Source: Parasediminibacterium sp051861445 (lineage in GTDB: Bacteria > Bacteroidota > Bacteroidia > Chitinophagales > Chitinophagaceae). Taken from it: a stretch of DNA of 64,000 nucleotides. The DNA lies in contig JBHYCS010000002.1 of NCBI GenBank assembly GCA_051861445.1, positions 186,001-250,000 on the forward strand. The letters run 5' to 3'. The translations under genes were made by a program, and so were the position numbers. How positions within the stretch are numbered: position 1 is the stretch's first letter; each line of letters begins with the position of its first letter. Under the pieces are notes generated by a model that did no database searches, was not told where the DNA came from, and saw nothing but the letters and a program-made list of their open reading frames with translations. Positions 55,101 to 64,000 of the stretch are shown in pieces.

Positions 55101-56824
55101 GTAGAGGGTTGATATGCAATTTGAAGATCTCTACTTAAATCAAAATTTCCTTCTGTAAAAGGCTTATAATATGGAAGATTTGCCGAAGGAAAAGCAAGCG
55201 GATGTACTTGCATAACTTTAGAAAAACTGTAACCCATTTTTCCATCACCAACTGCTAATACAGCATCTTTACTTTCTTGAATACCCAACCAATTACCTGC
55301 AACAGGTGGCCATTGACAACCCATTCCATCTACTGTAAGCATGTTTTGTAAAAAGGTGGCTTTTGTAGCCAACATATTGTTGTCTTGTATCCAATTAACA
55401 CCATCTTTCCAAAGTGTTAAACGATTGTTTTCAGAGCCTTCATGACCACCGTAAAAAAAATCTTGCTTACAAACAAAGCCCACTTTTAAATCATCTTTTT
55501 TCCAAGAGTTTCGTATTTCTACATAACCTCTTGTACTATCATGCCAAGTGACTGGTAAGTTAAGTTTATCAATATTTATTTGGTTATTCCAATCTATATT
55601 TTTTCCATTTGGCAATACAATTCCTTCATCTGCAAATAACAATAACAACTCGTAACAAATACCCACAGGATCGGGCCATTTAATAGATGCATCTGTAAGA
55701 AAAGGATGTGTAGAAAAACTTGTTTGGTATAAAAAATCGATGCGTTCATTTTTGGGGAAATAATAATGCATCATCCAAGCTACATGAAAAGATGAGGCTC
55801 TCATTTCGTCACGCATTAACCAAGTATTGTTTTCCCAACGTGTTGCTGCTAAAAAAAAGTTCATTTTAGCCATTAAATGTTCATGCTTTAGCAAATCTCT
55901 TTTACGTAAACCAACGGCTACAAATGCAGAAGTATTTAACCATCCTTTAATAGATTCGTAACACATACCATCTTTACTTAAATACCAAGTAAGCATGGCA
56001 TTTGTTTTTTTGATTGCTAACTGAAACAATTGTTCGTCGAAGCCAGGCTCTCCTTCTATCAACAACATTAATCGAATATATTCCATTCCAAAACCCTCAT
56101 GGTTATTAATCATAAAATGATCTGGAACCATTAAGAAATTAGAAATCCTTTTTTTAATAATGCTTGCAATTACTGTTCTTGCTAATTCTCTTTCTATTGG
56201 AGTCATCCATTTATGTAGATAATCATAGTCTAATAAATCCCATATTTCTGTTGGTGGATTCGGATCTCCATCTGCAATAATAGAACGCTCAACAGCCCAA
56301 ATATTATCTCTATCTGTACGCTTATCCATTTCTGGAATTTTCAGTGTAAGCGATTTTAATTTTTCTACCAACTCCTCTGCTAGTTTTCTACCCAAAACAG
56401 AATCATTTGATACCAATGCATAAAAAGGTGTTTTTAATTGAGCTACTCGTTGCCACATTGTTTTAAAAGCAATGGGTGCATTGTTACCTAAAGCAACTTT
56501 TGCCTGTATTTTTTCAACATCAGTTGGTGTAATGAGTACCCTTGGATGCTCACCAACAGCAGGAAGTGTAGAAAGTCTTTGTTCATCAAAACCTTCTCCT
56601 GCATAACTTACTTTTATTGATGGAGAAGCTGGCCAAAATTTATCATGTATAGCATCTTCATACGGCAAAACTGCTCTTGGCTTCCAAGTTGGTTCGGTAT
56701 AATAGGCTCTTTGTTGTGCTTGTACAATTGTTGTTATAGAACAGAAGAAAAACAAGTATACAGCAATTGTTTGTTTATATACTTTAACTGTTTTGCTTAG
56801 AAATTTATCTTGATAATTGTTCAT
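52166..56824 (-). CDS. Giant multidomain heparinase II/III-like protein with PA14 and LamG modules
   Basis: About 1552 residues counted from the ATG at 56824, which leaves one base after the upstream stop; an ATG 12 codons earlier would overlap the upstream gene. After a signal peptide (to about VQAQ, residue 37) comes an alpha-helical toroid with EHPRVLITPTDVEKIQAK and DHFMINNHEGFGMEYIRLM, then a beta-sandwich with YYGGHEGSENNRLTLWKDG; together these fit the heparinase II/III-like lyase fold. Then come a chitobiase-type beta-sandwich (IRYTLDGTEPTITS, about 845-900), two PA14-like domains (about 950-1040 and 1120-1230), a second IRYTLDGSIPNLQS module (about 1295) and a C-terminal LamG domain (about 1360-1552). 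No T9SS domain is seen. The carbohydrate-binding modules suggest action on a polymer. The catalytic family is not certain. Confidence 0.8.
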   Translation of the reverse strand: MNNYQDKFLSKTVKVYKQTIAVYLFFFCSITTIVQAQQRAYYTEPTWKPRAVLPYEDAIHDKFWPASPSIKVSYAGEGFDEQRLSTLPAVGEHPRVLITPTDVEKIQAKVALGNNAPIAFKTMWQRVAQLKTPFYALVSNDSVLGRKLAEELVEKLKSLTLKIPEMDKRTDRDNIWAVERSIIADGDPNPPTEIWDLLDYDYLHKWMTPIERELARTVIASIIKKRISNFLMVPDHFMINNHEGFGMEYIRLMLLIEGEPGFDEQLFQLAIKKTNAMLTWYLSKDGMCYESIKGWLNTSAFVAVGLRKRDLLKHEHLMAKMNFFLAATRWENNTWLMRDEMRASSFHVAWMMHYYFPKNERIDFLYQTSFSTHPFLTDASIKWPDPVGICYELLLLFADEGIVLPNGKNIDWNNQINIDKLNLPVTWHDSTRGYVEIRNSWKKDDLKVGFVCKQDFFYGGHEGSENNRLTLWKDGVNWIQDNNMLATKATFLQNMLTVDGMGCQWPPVAGNWLGIQESKDAVLAVGDGKMGYSFSKVMQVHPLAFPSANLPYYKPFTEGNFDLSRDLQIAYQPSTIRWNHGYAHTDYGPWSGETRLVESYKPFNTMLKAYRTVQVAKGKYPYLLVIDDAQKDNQSHLFEWNISVPIDAELVEAITPEIVFQNTEPAANRMSDLIIAKGPIKRDSATGKAILKKGDPLCLIRVLWRNTNYGFPIPKLEKFQGYSLVTIPAIAVSPEFKVLVYPYKYGDPLPQTVWNKTRTVLNIEIKEQKDEYQFLNTDGGRTVFQMQRNAKPTINSAATPTQPVLIIRNQEYNPSDFRYTRQEQKTPVYLINNQTTLQFKYPEAPAEIRYTLDGTEPTITSTIYNQPIIINKSLVVKAKTFYTNWKFGNSNASNTTIAQFIVKKLPQAIADLPALSKNGLSVQLFEINTKLYDDKGFFDSAKIMLPNLSNYKPSYATFVEDFQLPMFTPTKPLAEQVKGFYKFSGYFYAKQNGVYTFHVNSCGPVLLELANQTVVEEIGVFHQQQAVRKGEVVLAKGWHALQLIICDPLFWNSNSLPIMPFSVNYQIEGGGLQNISSTDIKSINPSTITQSNKQWLQPVTNIPMLEPGLEMQLFDRTGKRRDADFLDIDQVQPIVSEQVQTMEAANSRNSVRVYNGYFYAATTGEYQFQMPYREGANAGLGGTQASCQSQLKVGNTIVLQRGVYGRNLSGKAMLLQGWHKISLRFGTGEASCTVQLPDEQIISLNANNLYRSSLVQIQVNGVATQKQQLEIYDSVTLNLVFNKATNAQIRYTLDGSIPNLQSPIFKTNIQVHQTQILTAVAFVQDKAVTAPSIIQFKKVLVPESASMGILQFQQWNGTSSLYPIQAKYKVWISPVSKPATGIQGKALQVKAVNSLFSKNVDVNVSRGSTNKPGLKLYEMVMRENALTVAVWFKTNELNGKLFGKDGYNAFGKGYKTISCALNNGNITAMPNRLNGGKIKLNEWQHVVLTASEQKMSLYLNGNLVATADGTKDIMTDALDFFTGINAEIDYVQLFDSFLQADEVKRLYNYRLK

Positions 56825-56825
56825 A

Positions 56826-59800
56826 TTAAAAGATGATTTTTTGCTGAAATAATTCTCCATTGTTAGTTTCTATTTTTACAATATATATACCTGCATTTAA
56901 TGAATTTATTTTAAATTGATTGATGCCTTTATGTAGATGAATAGATTGTTGATTAATAAGAGAACCATTTGCATGAAGAACTTGTAAAACTGCTTTAGAA
57001 GATTGATGATACACTAATTGTGCAGTTAAGCTTTGTTGATTTGAATGAGGAATAGGAAATACCGTTAGCTTGTTTTTTAAGGTTGAAATATTGGGCAAAT
57101 GAATGATTGAGCTGTATTTTGTATTAACGCCTCTTTCGAAAATAGCCAATCGATAATATTGATTTGATTGATTGTTGTAATCAGTATAACGATAAGTATT
57201 GAATGAAGATGATTGTGCATTTAAAGTAATAATCGGTGAAAAAGATTGTGCATTACTACTTGCTTCTAATTGATAATGATGAATATTGAATTCGTTGGCT
57301 GTTGTCCACTGTATTTCATTATATGCATCTGTTTGTTTTCCTGTAAAAGAAACAATTTGTACAGGAAGGGGATTAATAGCCGTTTTTACAAGTAAAAGAG
57401 CACTGTAAGGTTGAACGATAACATTTCCCGTAAAATAATTTCCAGCATAATCTTTATAGAAACTATTACCAAGTTGAACTGTTTTTACAACAGATGTATC
57501 GTTTACTTCAAATACAACTACATCATTTGGATTTGTTTGTGTAATAGCTATTCTTTCAAGAATAATGTTATCAATAAACACCTTTAATCCTTTATTGTGA
57601 ATACTAAAAAACAAAGTGTTAGAAGTTGCATCATTACTAAAAGAAATAGGAACAGTATACTCTCGTCTTACGGTACTAGTGGTATATGTTTTTGAAGTGC
57701 TATTGGCTCCTGAAGTATAAATATTTATTTCACCAACATTGCTATTAGCAATCATTGAAAATTTTAATCGATATACAAAACCATTGGTTACTGCACCAAT
57801 TGAACGAGATAAACGAGCACTAGAAAGTACCATATTGCTATTGTTGCTATTGGTTAAATCTAATGTTGCACATCCTGCATCTAAACCACCTGAAGCAGAC
57901 CAATACACAGCATTTGTAGCATTTTCAGAATCGGTACTCCATCCTGAAATGTTTGTTGAAAAAGTATTATTTGAGGTGATGATATTGCTTATAACATTAC
58001 CATAAGAAAATGGATATTCAGCATTACCAATGTTAAAAATACTATTCGGTTCAACCAATCTTTTCCAAGCAGAAAAGCCAAATGATGTTTCTTTTGTTCT
58101 TGTAAAACCACTATCAATATAACTAGCTACAAATGTGTCTAAAGCAAAAGGCTGCCAATAATAATTAGAATCTATTTGCGTAAATAAATGCTTGTATTTA
58201 AAATAAGCAAAACTTGCCGTAATAGGTAAATGACGATAAGACTGATTAGAAAAATAAATATTTTTGGTTACACTATTATTACGTGGCACAAATGGTAAAA
58301 TAGAATCTTGACCGGCCACAGTTCTTCTATCTAATGTAATAACACTATAAGGATTTAAAATGGGTTTATTAGAAATATTGTATAAAATGTTATTTGAAAC
58401 AGTATCTAATGAAGAGCCGCCATCTACATGAATATTTGCAATATCAGGATGAGCTAAATTGAAAGAATCGCTATTATAAATTACATTGTCATGAACATTA
58501 TGATTGTTAGATCCTACATTTAATATGATGCCATTGGTATTGTATAAAATATTTTTTTGGATGCGATTATTGAGGGAATAAAAATCCATATAAATTCCTG
58601 GCTGTCTATTAATTCCATCGCCAGAACTAGTTCCTTTTCTGTAACCAATGCCATTTTTAATTACATTTTTCTCAATTATATTTAATCCATATTGTCGAAT
58701 ATTACCGCTTACAGTAGATGTTGTACCAAAACTATAAATGGCAGCACCATCAAATTGCAACGAATTAAAATTACTAATTCTGTTCTCTGCAATTAAATTA
58801 TTATATCCTTCTATTCTTATACCTATATATGCTGTTTTATCTATAAAATTATTGGTTATAACACCGTTGGTACATAGAAAAGAACAAGCATTGTTACTAC
58901 CAGAGCCACCACCAACTCCTAAGCCTTGTATTAAGGCATTGTTGGTAATTTGATTGTTGGTACAAATAATTTCTGCATTTAAATTCGAAAACCAAATGGA
59001 GTTGTTATGAATATAATTAAACTGATTGTTGGTAATTGAAATATTGCTACAACCATCACCTCTTACACCATTTAAGCAATTATAAAAGCTACAATTACTA
59101 ACACGTATATTATTACTACTTTTAAAATTGATAGCTGTACTATCTGCATTTTGACAATGAATATTGTTGATACTGATAAAATTAATTCTATCATTTATTC
59201 TGATGCTATAATCTGTTGAGGCCACTTGAATAGTGACATTATTGGGGTTTGTGGTACTAAAATAGAATAGCTTGTTTTGTGTATTATCGAAAAACCATTC
59301 TCCCTGTGTATCTAAGGTTGATAAATGATTTTGTATAAAATAGCCATAGCCTGCATACATATCGTATGCTGTAGGTGTAGCCAAAATAATGGTGTCGTTA
59401 GTATGTTTTTTTATTGAACAAATATCTACGCTGTAAGGTGTAGATAAAACAACCAAAGTAGCACCAGTCCAATTTAAAGTACTACTTTGTATGGCAGCAT
59501 CTCTAATCATTGTATCTGCCCAAGCTTGATCATGGTATAAATAACCATCGTTTTCGGCAGAAAGATTTGGAAATCTACCCATTGGCTGAATTACATTATT
59601 GGCTGTTACATAACGAATATTACTTAATGCTCCTGTATAATTAGCAACCCATATATTAGGTGTACTTGTAAGTGTAAAATTTTGAATAGTAACTGCTGTA
59701 TTTATAATAGGCTTTTGACCTGTACTATAACTAGCAAATACAATAAAAGCATTTGCTGTACCACTTTTAGTAACCAACAATTGATCGGTGAATGTATCTC

Positions 59801-60038
59801 CACATCTAAACAAAACAGAATCTCCTGCTTGCAAAATAGACATACTAGCATTTACTTTAGCAATCGTTTTCCAAGGTAAACTTGTAGATGTTCCATTGTT
59901 GGCATCATTACCATTATTGGCAACATAATAGTTGGTTGCTTTCAAATGTGTACATAAAAGTTGTATGCACAACAATATAAACATATACCTTTTTATATTG
60001 TATTTCGGTATTACAAAAATGGTTTTAATTGTGTGCAT
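56826..60038 (-). CDS. T9SS-exported right-handed parallel beta-helix protein
   Basis: The 1070-residue protein has a signal sequence (either from residue 1 or from an in-frame Met at residue 19, MFILLCIQLLCTHLKA). TNYYVANNGNDANNGTSTSLPWKTIAKVNAS and GDSVLFRCGDTFTDQLLV are the classic entry to secreted beta-helix polysaccharide enzymes. A long Asn-rich helix region follows (about 250-520, coils such as NNIRVSNCSFYNCLNG). Then comes a carbohydrate-binding-like beta-sandwich (about 690-810), a fibronectin-like domain (LPVQIVSFTGKQTDAYNEIQW) and a T9SS type A sorting domain (LTVFPIPHSNQQ to QQKIIF). It is the same general plan as the protein at 49118 but with little obvious sequence identity. 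The activity is unknown. Confidence 0.78.
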   Translation of the reverse strand: MHTIKTIFVIPKYNIKRYMFILLCIQLLCTHLKATNYYVANNGNDANNGTSTSLPWKTIAKVNASMSILQAGDSVLFRCGDTFTDQLLVTKSGTANAFIVFASYSTGQKPIINTAVTIQNFTLTSTPNIWVANYTGALSNIRYVTANNVIQPMGRFPNLSAENDGYLYHDQAWADTMIRDAAIQSSTLNWTGATLVVLSTPYSVDICSIKKHTNDTIILATPTAYDMYAGYGYFIQNHLSTLDTQGEWFFDNTQNKLFYFSTTNPNNVTIQVASTDYSIRINDRINFISINNIHCQNADSTAINFKSSNNIRVSNCSFYNCLNGVRGDGCSNISITNNQFNYIHNNSIWFSNLNAEIICTNNQITNNALIQGLGVGGGSGSNNACSFLCTNGVITNNFIDKTAYIGIRIEGYNNLIAENRISNFNSLQFDGAAIYSFGTTSTVSGNIRQYGLNIIEKNVIKNGIGYRKGTSSGDGINRQPGIYMDFYSLNNRIQKNILYNTNGIILNVGSNNHNVHDNVIYNSDSFNLAHPDIANIHVDGGSSLDTVSNNILYNISNKPILNPYSVITLDRRTVAGQDSILPFVPRNNSVTKNIYFSNQSYRHLPITASFAYFKYKHLFTQIDSNYYWQPFALDTFVASYIDSGFTRTKETSFGFSAWKRLVEPNSIFNIGNAEYPFSYGNVISNIITSNNTFSTNISGWSTDSENATNAVYWSASGGLDAGCATLDLTNSNNSNMVLSSARLSRSIGAVTNGFVYRLKFSMIANSNVGEINIYTSGANSTSKTYTTSTVRREYTVPISFSNDATSNTLFFSIHNKGLKVFIDNIILERIAITQTNPNDVVVFEVNDTSVVKTVQLGNSFYKDYAGNYFTGNVIVQPYSALLLVKTAINPLPVQIVSFTGKQTDAYNEIQWTTANEFNIHHYQLEASSNAQSFSPIITLNAQSSSFNTYRYTDYNNQSNQYYRLAIFERGVNTKYSSIIHLPNISTLKNKLTVFPIPHSNQQSLTAQLVYHQSSKAVLQVLHANGSLINQQSIHLHKGINQFKINSLNAGIYIVKIETNNGELFQQKIIF

Positions 60039-60106
60039 ATAACTATTTGATTGTTTGGGAAAAAAGCTTTTTATAATATTGTTAGATTGAGCTTATTCAT
60101 TATGAT

Positions 60107-62491
60107 TTATTTGACAGTTACCATTGTATTACTTGATTGTACGAGTTGTTGTTTGCCATTGATATTTACCAATATTTTACGTTGCTGTTTTACTGCGTTA
60201 ATAGTGTAAGCAATTACTTTTCCATTTTTCCAAACTATATCAACAGTAAAGCCGCCTCTAGCTCTTAAACCTTTTACTGATCCATCTTTCCATGTGTCTG
60301 GTAATGCTGGCAAAAGTTCAATCATATCATCTGTTGATTGCACTAACATTTCTACTACAGCAGCGGTTCCTCCAAAATTTCCATCAATCTGAAAAGGTGG
60401 ATGAGCATCTAACAAATTAGGATAAGTGCCACCGCCTGCACTATAATTAATTACTTTACCATCTGGCTCTTGATACTTCAATAGTTCTCTATACATTTTA
60501 TAGGCATGATTACCATCTTTTAATCTTGCCCATAAATTAATACGCCAACCTTTGCTCCAACCTGTGGTTTCATCGCCTTTAATTTCTAACACTTTTTTGC
60601 AGGCTGCTGCTAAAGCTGGTGTTTTATCAATCGTAATATGATTACCTGGATACAAACCAATTAAGTGTGATTGATGACGATGTTTAGGCTCTGGATCTTT
60701 CCAATCGTAATACCATTCTTGCAAATTACCTGCAGCACCTATTTGATAAGGATATAGTTTATTCAGTGCTGTTTGTAATTCTTGAATAAACGCTTTATCT
60801 GTTTGTAAAACATTGGCAGCCTGAATCGTTTTTAAAAAACATTCTCTAATGATTGCTAAATCTGACGTTGCTCCATATAAAACAGAACCTTTATAATTCT
60901 TATTATTGAGATATTGATTTTCTGGTGAAGTAGAAGGTGAGGTAATAAGGGTTCCATTTTTATCAGGAACTAAAAAGTCTAAACAAAATACCGCTGCATC
61001 TTTTAAAATAGTATAATATTTTTTTAGAAATGCTGTGTCTTGTGTAAAGCTGAAATGCTCCCAAATATTAGTGCTTAGCCATGCACCACCTGTAGTAAAA
61101 TTGGCCCAATGTGGGTTGCCTTTACCATTACCTATTGGATTGCTCATTGCCCATATATCAGAATTGTGTGCAGCACTCCAACCATTACAATTGTAAAAGT
61201 GCTTTGCTGTTGCTTTACCTGTAATAGCAATGTTTTCTAATAACGATAAATAAGGTTGGTGTAGTTCTGATAAATTGGCAATTTCTACAGGCCAATAGTT
61301 TTCTTGCAAATTGATATTGGTGGTATAATTTGAATTCCATGGTGGACGAACAAGATAGTTCCAAATGCCTTGCAAATTTGCAGAAACAGCATGTGTACGA
61401 GAGCTACTAATTAGCAGGTATCTACCGAAATTAAAATATAAAACTTCTAGGGCTTTATCAGAAGCACCTGTTGCATAACGTTGTAAACGTTCATCGGTAG
61501 GTAAATTCGGAATTGTATCTTTTCCAACATTTAACTGCACACGGTTAAAAAACCGCTGATAGTCTTTTGTGTGTGCGTTAATAAGTGTTGTATAATTTTT
61601 TGCTAATGCTTTTGCTAATTGATTGGCAGCAATACTTTCATATGGTTTCCCTTGTTTTACAGGATCTTTATCAAAGCCATTAAAACTAGTAGCCATGGAT
61701 ACATAAATAAACGCTTCGGTGGAATTGGTAATTTGCAAAGATGAATCAGTTGCTTGTTGTTTACCATCTACCAACTTTACTTTTATTTGTGAACTGAAAT
61801 GAATACCTCTTGTAGAATCAAAAAAAATATCTCCTGGCACACCACCAACTGAAGCATTTTGTTGGTAAGGTGCATAGCCGTTTGCAATTAGTGTATTTTG
61901 CTTAGTAGAAACACCATAACGCATTACACTATTAAAGAGAATATTAAAATTTAAAGCTCCTTTTTTAGAAGCCGTTAAATGAATAACAAATATCTTATCT
62001 GGATGAGAAACAAAATAAGTTCTTTTAAACTGAACATCTTTTAATTGATAACTAACTGTAAAAATAGCATTCTCTACATTTAACGAACGATGATAATTGG
62101 TTGCAGCACTATCATGCTGTAATTGTAAATACAAAGTACCTAATGCCATGTAACTTTGACTGTACTTGCCTTGTAGCTTCTTTACCAATTCTTGTGCTGC
62201 TGGATAATCTTCTTTTGCCAATGCTTCTCTTACAGCAGGTAAATGTTTATAAATACCTTCATACTCTTTTGTATTCACAGGTTCACCACTCCATAAAGTG
62301 GCATCATTCAAATAAATTTTTTCGTTCTTAATTCCACCAAATACACTAGCTCCATGTGTACCATTTCCTAAAACGATGCTTTCTTCAAAAGCTTTGGCTG
62401 GCTGCTTGTACCAAATATATGTGTCTTGCTTTTGAGCAAATACAGCACTTACAGATAATATAATAGCGATAAAGAAATTTTGTTTCAACAT
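60107..62491 (-). CDS. GH95 glycoside hydrolase (alpha-L-fucosidase or alpha-L-galactosidase)
   Basis: Removes terminal alpha-L-fucose or alpha-L-galactose with inversion. The ATG at 62491 is preferred (signal peptide MLKQNFFIAIILSVSAVFAQ); the earlier TTG at 62512 would overlap the previous gene. The 794 residues have the GH95 N-terminal sandwich (IVLGNGTHGASVFGGIKNEKIYLNDATLWSGEP) and the (alpha/alpha)6 barrel. The catalytic residues of the family are in place: N392 and N394 in TTNINLQENYWPVE, E524 in SPSTSPENQYL as general acid, and D703 in FQIDGNFGG, which works with an Asn. This is a complete active-site set. It is five bases after the GH95-like gene upstream, hence co-transcribed. The two sugar specificities cannot be told apart here. 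Confidence 0.94.
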   Translation of the reverse strand: MLKQNFFIAIILSVSAVFAQKQDTYIWYKQPAKAFEESIVLGNGTHGASVFGGIKNEKIYLNDATLWSGEPVNTKEYEGIYKHLPAVREALAKEDYPAAQELVKKLQGKYSQSYMALGTLYLQLQHDSAATNYHRSLNVENAIFTVSYQLKDVQFKRTYFVSHPDKIFVIHLTASKKGALNFNILFNSVMRYGVSTKQNTLIANGYAPYQQNASVGGVPGDIFFDSTRGIHFSSQIKVKLVDGKQQATDSSLQITNSTEAFIYVSMATSFNGFDKDPVKQGKPYESIAANQLAKALAKNYTTLINAHTKDYQRFFNRVQLNVGKDTIPNLPTDERLQRYATGASDKALEVLYFNFGRYLLISSSRTHAVSANLQGIWNYLVRPPWNSNYTTNINLQENYWPVEIANLSELHQPYLSLLENIAITGKATAKHFYNCNGWSAAHNSDIWAMSNPIGNGKGNPHWANFTTGGAWLSTNIWEHFSFTQDTAFLKKYYTILKDAAVFCLDFLVPDKNGTLITSPSTSPENQYLNNKNYKGSVLYGATSDLAIIRECFLKTIQAANVLQTDKAFIQELQTALNKLYPYQIGAAGNLQEWYYDWKDPEPKHRHQSHLIGLYPGNHITIDKTPALAAACKKVLEIKGDETTGWSKGWRINLWARLKDGNHAYKMYRELLKYQEPDGKVINYSAGGGTYPNLLDAHPPFQIDGNFGGTAAVVEMLVQSTDDMIELLPALPDTWKDGSVKGLRARGGFTVDIVWKNGKVIAYTINAVKQQRKILVNINGKQQLVQSSNTMVTVK

Positions 62492-62496
62492 ATATT

Positions 62497-64000
62497 TTAA
62501 TTTAATCCCCAATGAAATTCATTTTGATTACTTGGCTCTACTTGAAAATTGGTATTCTCAAGCTTTTGATACAATACTGCTGATTGATTTTTTTTCAAGA
62601 GAACTTTATACACACCCTCTTTAATTTTTTCAATTTTTATTTTTTTATCTGAACTAAAAATATTACCTGTCCAATCTTTTACTTCAACAATACAAGGTTC
62701 ACCAGCATTGCTTGTAATGCTTACCCAGTTTGTTTTTCCATTAGTACGTTTTGCAGAAACCATAAAACCACCCTCTGCTCTTAGTTGATGAAAACTAGCA
62801 TCCTTCCATTCATCAGGAATAGCAGGAAAGATGCGTATTTTAGTTCCCCAAGTTTGCAGCAACATATCTAACATGGAACGAGTAGATGCAATGGGTGATT
62901 CGAAAGTTGGCCAACCATTTTCGCTATAAAAACCATTGGCTGTAACGGTAGGTACAGAATAAGGTAACACTTCTAAAGACCGCTTAAGCCAATACAATGC
63001 ATCGTTTCCTTTTCCTAACGCAGCCCATAAAGAGGCTGCTCCATTGAATTTATACATGCAGTTATCTCCGTTTAAACCTGTATAATTTTTAATAGATTTT
63101 TCTAATAATTCAATATTGGTATTGGGGTTATCGATATTGGTTTCATACAATGGAAAAATGGAAAATAAATGACTGTAATGCCTATGTGGTTTATTAAAAG
63201 AAAGATTTTTACTTATTTTAATACCTCGTTCATCAGTTGCATAATCAACCATAAATTGTAATCGATCTTTCCAAATAGGCAACATGGTATCTTGAATTTT
63301 TAATCTTTCTGCACATGCTATTAATGTTTTGAAACCCCATTTAGCCAAAGCTAAATTCATACTTACATCTACATCTTCTCCATACTCATCTGAAAATGTA
63401 AGTGGTAAATGATATTTTCCATCAGACGATTTATAGAGTACTCTTACATATACTTGAAAAGCCCGTTTCATGAGTGGATAAATAACTGTTTTCAGTTGTT
63501 CATCGTTCATGGTATATCGATAGTTGGTATAAAACTGTTGCATTATCCATGGCAAAGCAATTAAACTCATTTTTTGCTTGCTTGCAGTATCAGTAGTTAA
63601 AAAAACATTGCCAGATAAATCGTTAAACATTACAACTGTTTGAATGGCAGCACAATCGTTTTGAAAGTTCTTTGGCACATTATTAATCAATTGCTGTTGG
63701 TACTTTTCAATCGTGTTGAAGTAAGCGTCTTCTAAGTCTAAATGATTGGTAATACCTGTTGTGTAATACGTTAGTTGTATGTTTAAGTTTGCCCAAATTG
63801 ATAACCAAACAGATGGTTTATACCAAGGACCTAATAAATCGATTACTGGTAAATTTTTTCTTCCTGCACTTGCTAAACGATACATTTGCACCCAATAAAA
63901 ACTTTGTATTCTAGCATCAGGAATACTTACAAAACTTGCTGGATAAAACTGATGCCACCAATCTCTGTGTTGTTGTTGAATTGTTTGTTCACTTATTTTT
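62497..64000 (-). CDS. GH95-like (alpha/alpha)6-barrel hydrolase, 5'-truncated by the window
   Basis: The frame stays open to the right edge; a GTG at 63891 is only an internal codon, because in-frame sequence such as WWHQFYPASFVSIPDARIQSF continues beyond it. The visible part resembles the catalytic barrel and C-terminal sandwich of GH95-related hydrolases: SVWLSIWANLNIQLTYY, FSDEYGEDVDVSMNLALAKWG, NKPHRHYSHLFSIFPLYE, GWPTFESPIASTRSMLDMLLQTWG and IFPAIPDEWKDASFHQLRAEGGF. The last two are the typical GH95 C-terminal signatures. Compared with the neighbour at 60107, the usual TNIN/PEN acid pair is not seen in the same form (ANLNIQ is present instead), so its specificity may differ. The N-terminus is missing. 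Confidence 0.75.
   Translation of the reverse strand, partial: KISEQTIQQQHRDWWHQFYPASFVSIPDARIQSFYWVQMYRLASAGRKNLPVIDLLGPWYKPSVWLSIWANLNIQLTYYTTGITNHLDLEDAYFNTIEKYQQQLINNVPKNFQNDCAAIQTVVMFNDLSGNVFLTTDTASKQKMSLIALPWIMQQFYTNYRYTMNDEQLKTVIYPLMKRAFQVYVRVLYKSSDGKYHLPLTFSDEYGEDVDVSMNLALAKWGFKTLIACAERLKIQDTMLPIWKDRLQFMVDYATDERGIKISKNLSFNKPHRHYSHLFSIFPLYETNIDNPNTNIELLEKSIKNYTGLNGDNCMYKFNGAASLWAALGKGNDALYWLKRSLEVLPYSVPTVTANGFYSENGWPTFESPIASTRSMLDMLLQTWGTKIRIFPAIPDEWKDASFHQLRAEGGFMVSAKRTNGKTNWVSITSNAGEPCIVEVKDWTGNIFSSDKKIKIEKIKEGVYKVLLKKNQSAVLYQKLENTNFQVEPSNQNEFHWGLN

Overview
The window looks like the chromosome of a free-living, polysaccharide-degrading member of the Bacteroidota, most likely near the Chitinophagaceae. 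The reasons are the low G+C content, two SusC/SusD pairs, a one-piece hybrid two-component regulator, several enzymes with type IX secretion (T9SS) C-terminal sorting domains, TAnnTTTG-type promoters, and housekeeping genes such as kbl, rpmH, murA, DUF6089 and a Bat-type VWA protein. No tRNA, rRNA, CRISPR array, transposase or phage gene was seen.

Region 1 (about 460-27345, all + strand) is a polysaccharide utilisation locus (PUL). In order it holds galK-galT, a secreted parallel beta-helix protein, a sulfatase, a possible 39-residue membrane peptide, a hybrid sensor/AraC regulator, a GH2 beta-galactosidase, a second sulfatase, a formylglycine-generating enzyme, a third sulfatase, SusC, SusD, a T9SS-exported GH128-like hydrolase with a beta/gamma-crystallin-like N-terminus, and then galK-galT again. 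Three Cys-type sulfatases, their activating enzyme, a beta-galactosidase and the first Leloir-pathway enzymes together suggest a sulfated, galactose-containing glycan as substrate; this is inference. The two galK-galT copies share a 2056-bp block that reads as identical (556-2611 and 25208-27263), while the flanking codons differ, mostly silently. The PUL is therefore bracketed by direct repeats 24,652 bp apart, with a pattern that fits gene conversion between older paralogues.

Region 2 (27510-40841) is mostly core genome: murA (with Asp replacing the usual catalytic Cys), a DUF6089 outer-membrane protein, a 2-oxoacid:ferredoxin oxidoreductase beta subunit, a cystathionine gamma-synthase-like enzyme, a BatB/BatC-like pair, a class D beta-lactamase, kbl, rpmH, an ECF sigma/anti-sigma/outer-membrane-barrel operon, and a T9SS-exported endonuclease I. 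Several clear intrinsic terminators separate these units.

Region 3 (41002-64000, all - strand) is a second PUL, transcribed right to left and running off the right edge. It holds a GH95-like hydrolase (partial), GH95, a T9SS beta-helix protein, a 1.5-kb-residue-scale heparinase II/III-like multidomain protein, a second T9SS beta-helix protein, a DUF4861 protein, then SusC, SusD (with an unusual glycine-rich insert) and a DUF5017 lipoprotein. A perfect 14-bp LacI-type palindrome lies upstream of its SusC. Its substrate is probably a glycan carrying L-fucose or L-galactose, inferred from GH95 only.
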